NCBI RefSeq assembly: GCF_004359215.1
Contig: NC_090627.1
Location: 567,595 to 608,665, forward strand
Length of the DNA: 41,071 nucleotides
From: Bremia lactucae
Taxonomy: Eukaryota; Oomycota; Peronosporomycetes; Peronosporales; Peronosporaceae
Direction of reading: 5' to 3'
The translations under genes were made by a program, and so were the position numbers. Position 1 is the first letter of the stretch, and each line of letters opens with the position of its first letter. Below, piece by piece: positions 38,451 through 41,071 of the stretch. The notes beneath the pieces were generated by a model. It had not been told where the DNA came from. It saw nothing but the letters and a program-made list of their open reading frames with translations, and searched no databases.

Positions 38451-38942
38451 GTCAACGGTTCGAAAGATGAACCGTGGTCAGACGAACAGTGCAGCAAGCT
38501 ACAAGCTGCACCGTTTGTCTAGAGAGGCAGGGATACCTTGCCTGTCGTGGGGGGATTCACGTCTTTGCTGTTATAAGGGCGCAGGTCATGCCCTTAGCGA
38601 AGCATACTCCCTTAAGATCCTCATTGGAGGTTGCTCATCTCTTGTGAGATGCGCGAAGGGATGGAGAACCTCCGATCCTTTTATGAGCGCGGAAAGCGCT
38701 CGTTTTCTGATAGACCCTCTGTCGAGGAGGATAAGCCTCGTCGTACTGTCGTACGAGACCGGAACGTCCAGCATCAGTTGGTAACGAGGTTCCTAACTAC
38801 CCTCGCCAACGCACGAGATAACTCGTTCAAACCCCTTTGACCTCACTGCGGTACGAGAGGCGTTCATCTCGTGACATCAGCTGTGCCGGTATTTACATTA
38901 CTTCTTCCACGTAGAGAGAGCGACTGGCCATGAGTATAATTA
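38451..38942 (+). pseudogene. Gag C-terminal scraps with knuckle-like motif
   Basis: The plus strand near 38560-38625 reads CCYKGAGHALSEAYSLKIL, resembling a CCHC knuckle (C-Y-K-C-G-x-x-G-H-A-L-S-E-C) with Cys positions damaged. Frame 38631-38840 (MENLRSFYERGKRSFSDRPS, VEEDKPRRTVVRDRN) is a basic, charged gag-tail-like stretch. It is in order with the preceding gag but not clearly the same family. Confidence 0.4.
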
Positions 38943-39382
38943 TTGCCTAAAACCCGGCGGGAATCGGGTTCGCCTCGTATGACGAACCCAAATCAACATC
39001 GTGATTTGGATCAAAAACTTCACTATTTGAAGGAGGACATTGATCACGAGCGATCCCGTCGCCGCGAGTTAGCGATGACGGTTGATAATGATTCTCGTGA
39101 CCAGTTGAGAAGTTGTGCGCAAGTTGCGACTGATCAATTGGCGAATGGAAGAACAAATAAAACCTCTCAAAGCGAGCTGGTGACAGCTTGTCAGAAAGAT
39201 TTAACCTTGTAGGAAAGAGTGGATCGTCTGGTTTAGAGAATCAGACTTTGTTCCGAGACAATAAGGCTTTAGCTCGGAATTTTCAGGCTTTAGCAGATGC
39301 CTTAGACCATTCCGGGGTGATTTGGAATCGAAAGAAGCTTCGTACTAATGGCACGGACGGAGACGCTCAACTTAAAACGTAG
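38943..39382 (+). pseudogene. Coiled-coil gag-like remnant
   Basis: Plus frames TNPNQHRDLDQKLHYLKEDI with DHERSRRRELAM (38976-39080), then, after a slip near 39190, LENQTLFRDNKALARNFQAL and A-D-A-L-D-H-S-G-V to 39382. Heptad-like Leu spacing and charge suggest a coiled-coil, as in the C-terminal part of some oomycete gypsy gag proteins. It ends exactly where the minus-strand integrase tail ends (39383). Confidence 0.45.
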
Positions 39383-40715
39383 TTGCGTACGCATCCTATG
39401 AGGAAGCTCGATCGTGTACGTATTGCCTTGGCGGTGCAATACACGGAACGGGCCGATGTACTTGGGCAGTAATTTATAACCGCCCACATTCGTAACTACA
39501 TGTTTTGGTAGGTTTATCGTAGACAGTAGGACTAGGTGGTTAACGCTAAATAAAAAATGTTTGTTCTCCAATTTTTGTCAGATTTCCATTTATGTGGTCC
39601 GCCGCATCATCGATGGAATCCTGTACGAAACGGACCACTGCTTCTTTAGCCAGCAGTTAATCCCCTACTGACGGTTTTATTTTTGTTTTCAGTGCGACCG
39701 GTTCGCACTGCGGCGATGTCGATCTCCTCTTCGGTGAGAGCATTATTGCTTCACTAATATTCTTTTTATCGATGCTGAGTCTTTCAGCATCGTTACCAAA
39801 GCCATAGCACTATTGGTATTAGTGAGTTTGTCCACTTCAATGTTTATTCGTACTAATTGTAGGGTCTATGCGTGATGAGCAAGAGCTGAAAAGATCTTTG
39901 CTCGAGTATTTTCCTCCCGTCCATCCTTGAATAAGAGTCACTCTCCAAACAATGTGGGTATATGTGGATGGCGTCAACCGTTCACGTAAAACGCTGTAAT
40001 GCACTGAATTGTTGATGGCAAATTCTACCATCGGCAAGACCTCGCCCCAACTCGCAAGAGAGTGGATGTATCCGCGAAGCATCTCTTTGGGGATACGGCT
40101 TGCTTGCTCCGTCTGACCATCTGCTTCAGGATGATCCAAAGTTGACATTTTCAATTGTGTTCCAAGTGATTCGAACACAGTTTGCCAAAATTCCGCCGTG
40201 AATCTTGGGTCTCGATCTATGACCAGATCACGTGTAACCCAAGAGTCAATTATCGTGTCAACAAAGACACAAGCACAGCCTTTGGCTGCGATCGAATCTG
40301 GAACTACAGCAAGATGTACCATTTTGCTGAACCGGCCAACAAAAGAAGAATACCATTATTATTGTGATCGTAACCGAAGACGAAGTCCATTAATACGGAC
40401 TGCCAAAAACTCTGCCGAACAGGCAGAATTGTAACGGAGCACGGGATATTGTTCTGAATTCCACCCGTTGACAAACTTCGCAAGCACGTATGTACTTCCG
40501 GACGAACTCATACTGGCGTGGCCAGTAGAAGTCGCGACTTATGGTGAGATAAGTCTTCTCACGTCCACGATGACCAATTATTGGTGCATCGTGGTACTCA
40601 TTCATGATGCGTTTTCGTAAATCATTATGGGTGGCGATGACGACACGAGATGTGTCGCCAGCAATGTCTGTATAGCAAAGTAATCCATTGCGTGTCGTAT
40701 ATCGATCTGTTTAGG
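39383..40715 (-). pseudogene. Ty3/gypsy integrase, nearly complete
   Basis: Starting near 40700 the minus strand reads TRNGLLCYTDIAGDTSRVVI, then the H2C2 zinc domain (H-x6-H-x29-C-x2-C: H at 40593 and 40572, C at 40482 and 40473), a stop, and the first catalytic region MDFVFGYDHNNNGILL. The 161-codon frame 40322-39837 holds D in VIDRDPRF (about 40217) and E in DGQTEQ (about 40109) with 35 residues between, then LPMVEFAINNSVH. The C-terminal part (39640-39385) has AVVRFVQDSIDDAADH, LVLLSTINLPKHVVTNVGGY and K-L-L-P-K-Y-I-G-P-F-R-V-L-H (GPY/F domain). A few stops and slips remain. It is the most complete integrase in the window. Confidence 0.88.
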
Positions 40716-40978
40716 ATCGATATTATTTCGACAATCCTTTTAGGGTTGTCAGGATGGATTTCTAAGGAATCCATCAACCTTTAAAAGCCTTATCTTCTTG
40801 ATAAGATCTTCTAACGTCGTCGAGTAATGTTGACGACGGAACACTTACTGTTGCAACATTGACCTTAGAAACGAGATGCTTTCACGCGAAACGTGATGCG
40901 TATTCCCACTATCATCTATCATGTCCATGGTAGATGACGGAAATGTGGTCCATGGACGGACTACAAAGTGCTACCAGG
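40699..40978 (+). other. Hairpin-dense 3' tail of a family D element
   Basis: Non-coding stretch between the inverted integrase and the LTR. Successive dyads: 40699-40723 (9 bp perfect, loop 7), 40730-40750 (8 bp, one G-T), 40753-40775 (8 bp perfect), 40789-40805 (6 bp), 40815-40838 (7 bp), 40882-40896 (5 bp), 40912-40937 (12 bp, one G-T), 40948-40957 (palindrome). It ends CTACAAAGTGCTACCAGG before the LTR. Confidence 0.75.
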
Positions 40979-41071
40979 TGTGACGGGGCACTACGACTTG
41001 TACTGCTTCAGTACAAGTCCACTTCGCACTGCTTCAGTTGCGAGTGGTGCCTTACGTTACTTCACGTACAC
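40979..41071 (+). repeat. LTR family D, 5' end, runs off right edge
   Basis: TGTGACGGGGCACTACGACTTG matches the start of the LTR at 15876. The first 70 bases contain two adjacent hairpins with the same apex, CTG-CTT-CAG: 40995-41019 (11 bp perfect) and 41019-41047 (about 12 bp with single-base bulges). Confidence 0.7.

Noticed and set aside
1..41071. RXLR-type secreted effector genes
   Set aside because: No frame combines a signal peptide with R-x-L-R and E-E-R in the proper spacing.
1..41071. CRISPR array, bacterial operon or phage system
   Set aside because: No regularly spaced repeats; the features are eukaryotic (spliced PHD gene, tRNA without CCA, Ty3/gypsy elements).

Overview
The window looks like a repeat-rich stretch of an oomycete nuclear genome, most likely Peronosporales (downy mildew or Phytophthora-like). 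That placement is inferred from the style of the Ty3/gypsy gag and pol sequences and from a PHD-finger gene with one 51-nt intron; no search was run. Nearly everything is decayed Ty3/gypsy retrotransposon: LTRs, gag with CCHC knuckles, protease, reverse transcriptase (RT), RNase H, integrase (IN), and one chromodomain. Most pieces carry stops and frame breaks. The one convincing intact cellular gene is an ING-family (inhibitor of growth) chromatin reader on the minus strand at 26920-27828.

Layout. 1-2942 holds older, non-LTR material: a BED-finger-like fragment running off the left edge, two unidentified coding remnants and a broken gene with weak resemblance to proteasome assembly chaperone 4. 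2943-25695 can be read as one nested insertion. LTR family B starts at 2943. Its 3' LTR starts at 9135, is interrupted after 9185 by element A (9186-25275, flanked by CAAAG on both sides), and resumes at 25276-25695. The bases flanking B are CTTCT and CTTTT, and the sequence after 25695 continues the frame open before 2943. Inside A lie a gag, an inverted integrase tail, a 58-bp perfect hairpin, a tRNA cluster with a near-canonical tRNA-Thr(AGU), a chromodomain pol with a family D LTR, an inverted family C LTR, and a large minus-strand element (E, about 19370-24541) with a tandem protease duplication, a misplaced RNase H piece and an inverted block inside integrase.

25696-27993 is the cellular island: the far side of the broken gene, 1.1 kb of unclear sequence, then ING. 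A same-strand family D LTR ends 165 bp upstream of the ING start codon. 28488-41071 is a second mosaic: a plus-strand gag-PR-RT-RH-IN remnant (28687-32445), a minus-strand gag (32457-33144), element F (33186-37350, a sister of E with an extra 865-bp insertion), an LTR with a possible primer-binding site and gag, and a well preserved minus-strand integrase beside the start of another family D LTR. Short perfect hairpins are unusually frequent, especially in gag leaders and at 40699-41047.

No new defence or metabolic system was found. The points most worth following are the nested-insertion reconstruction with its split gene, the LTR next to ING, the long perfect hairpin, the rearrangements inside pol, and the dyad-rich leaders.
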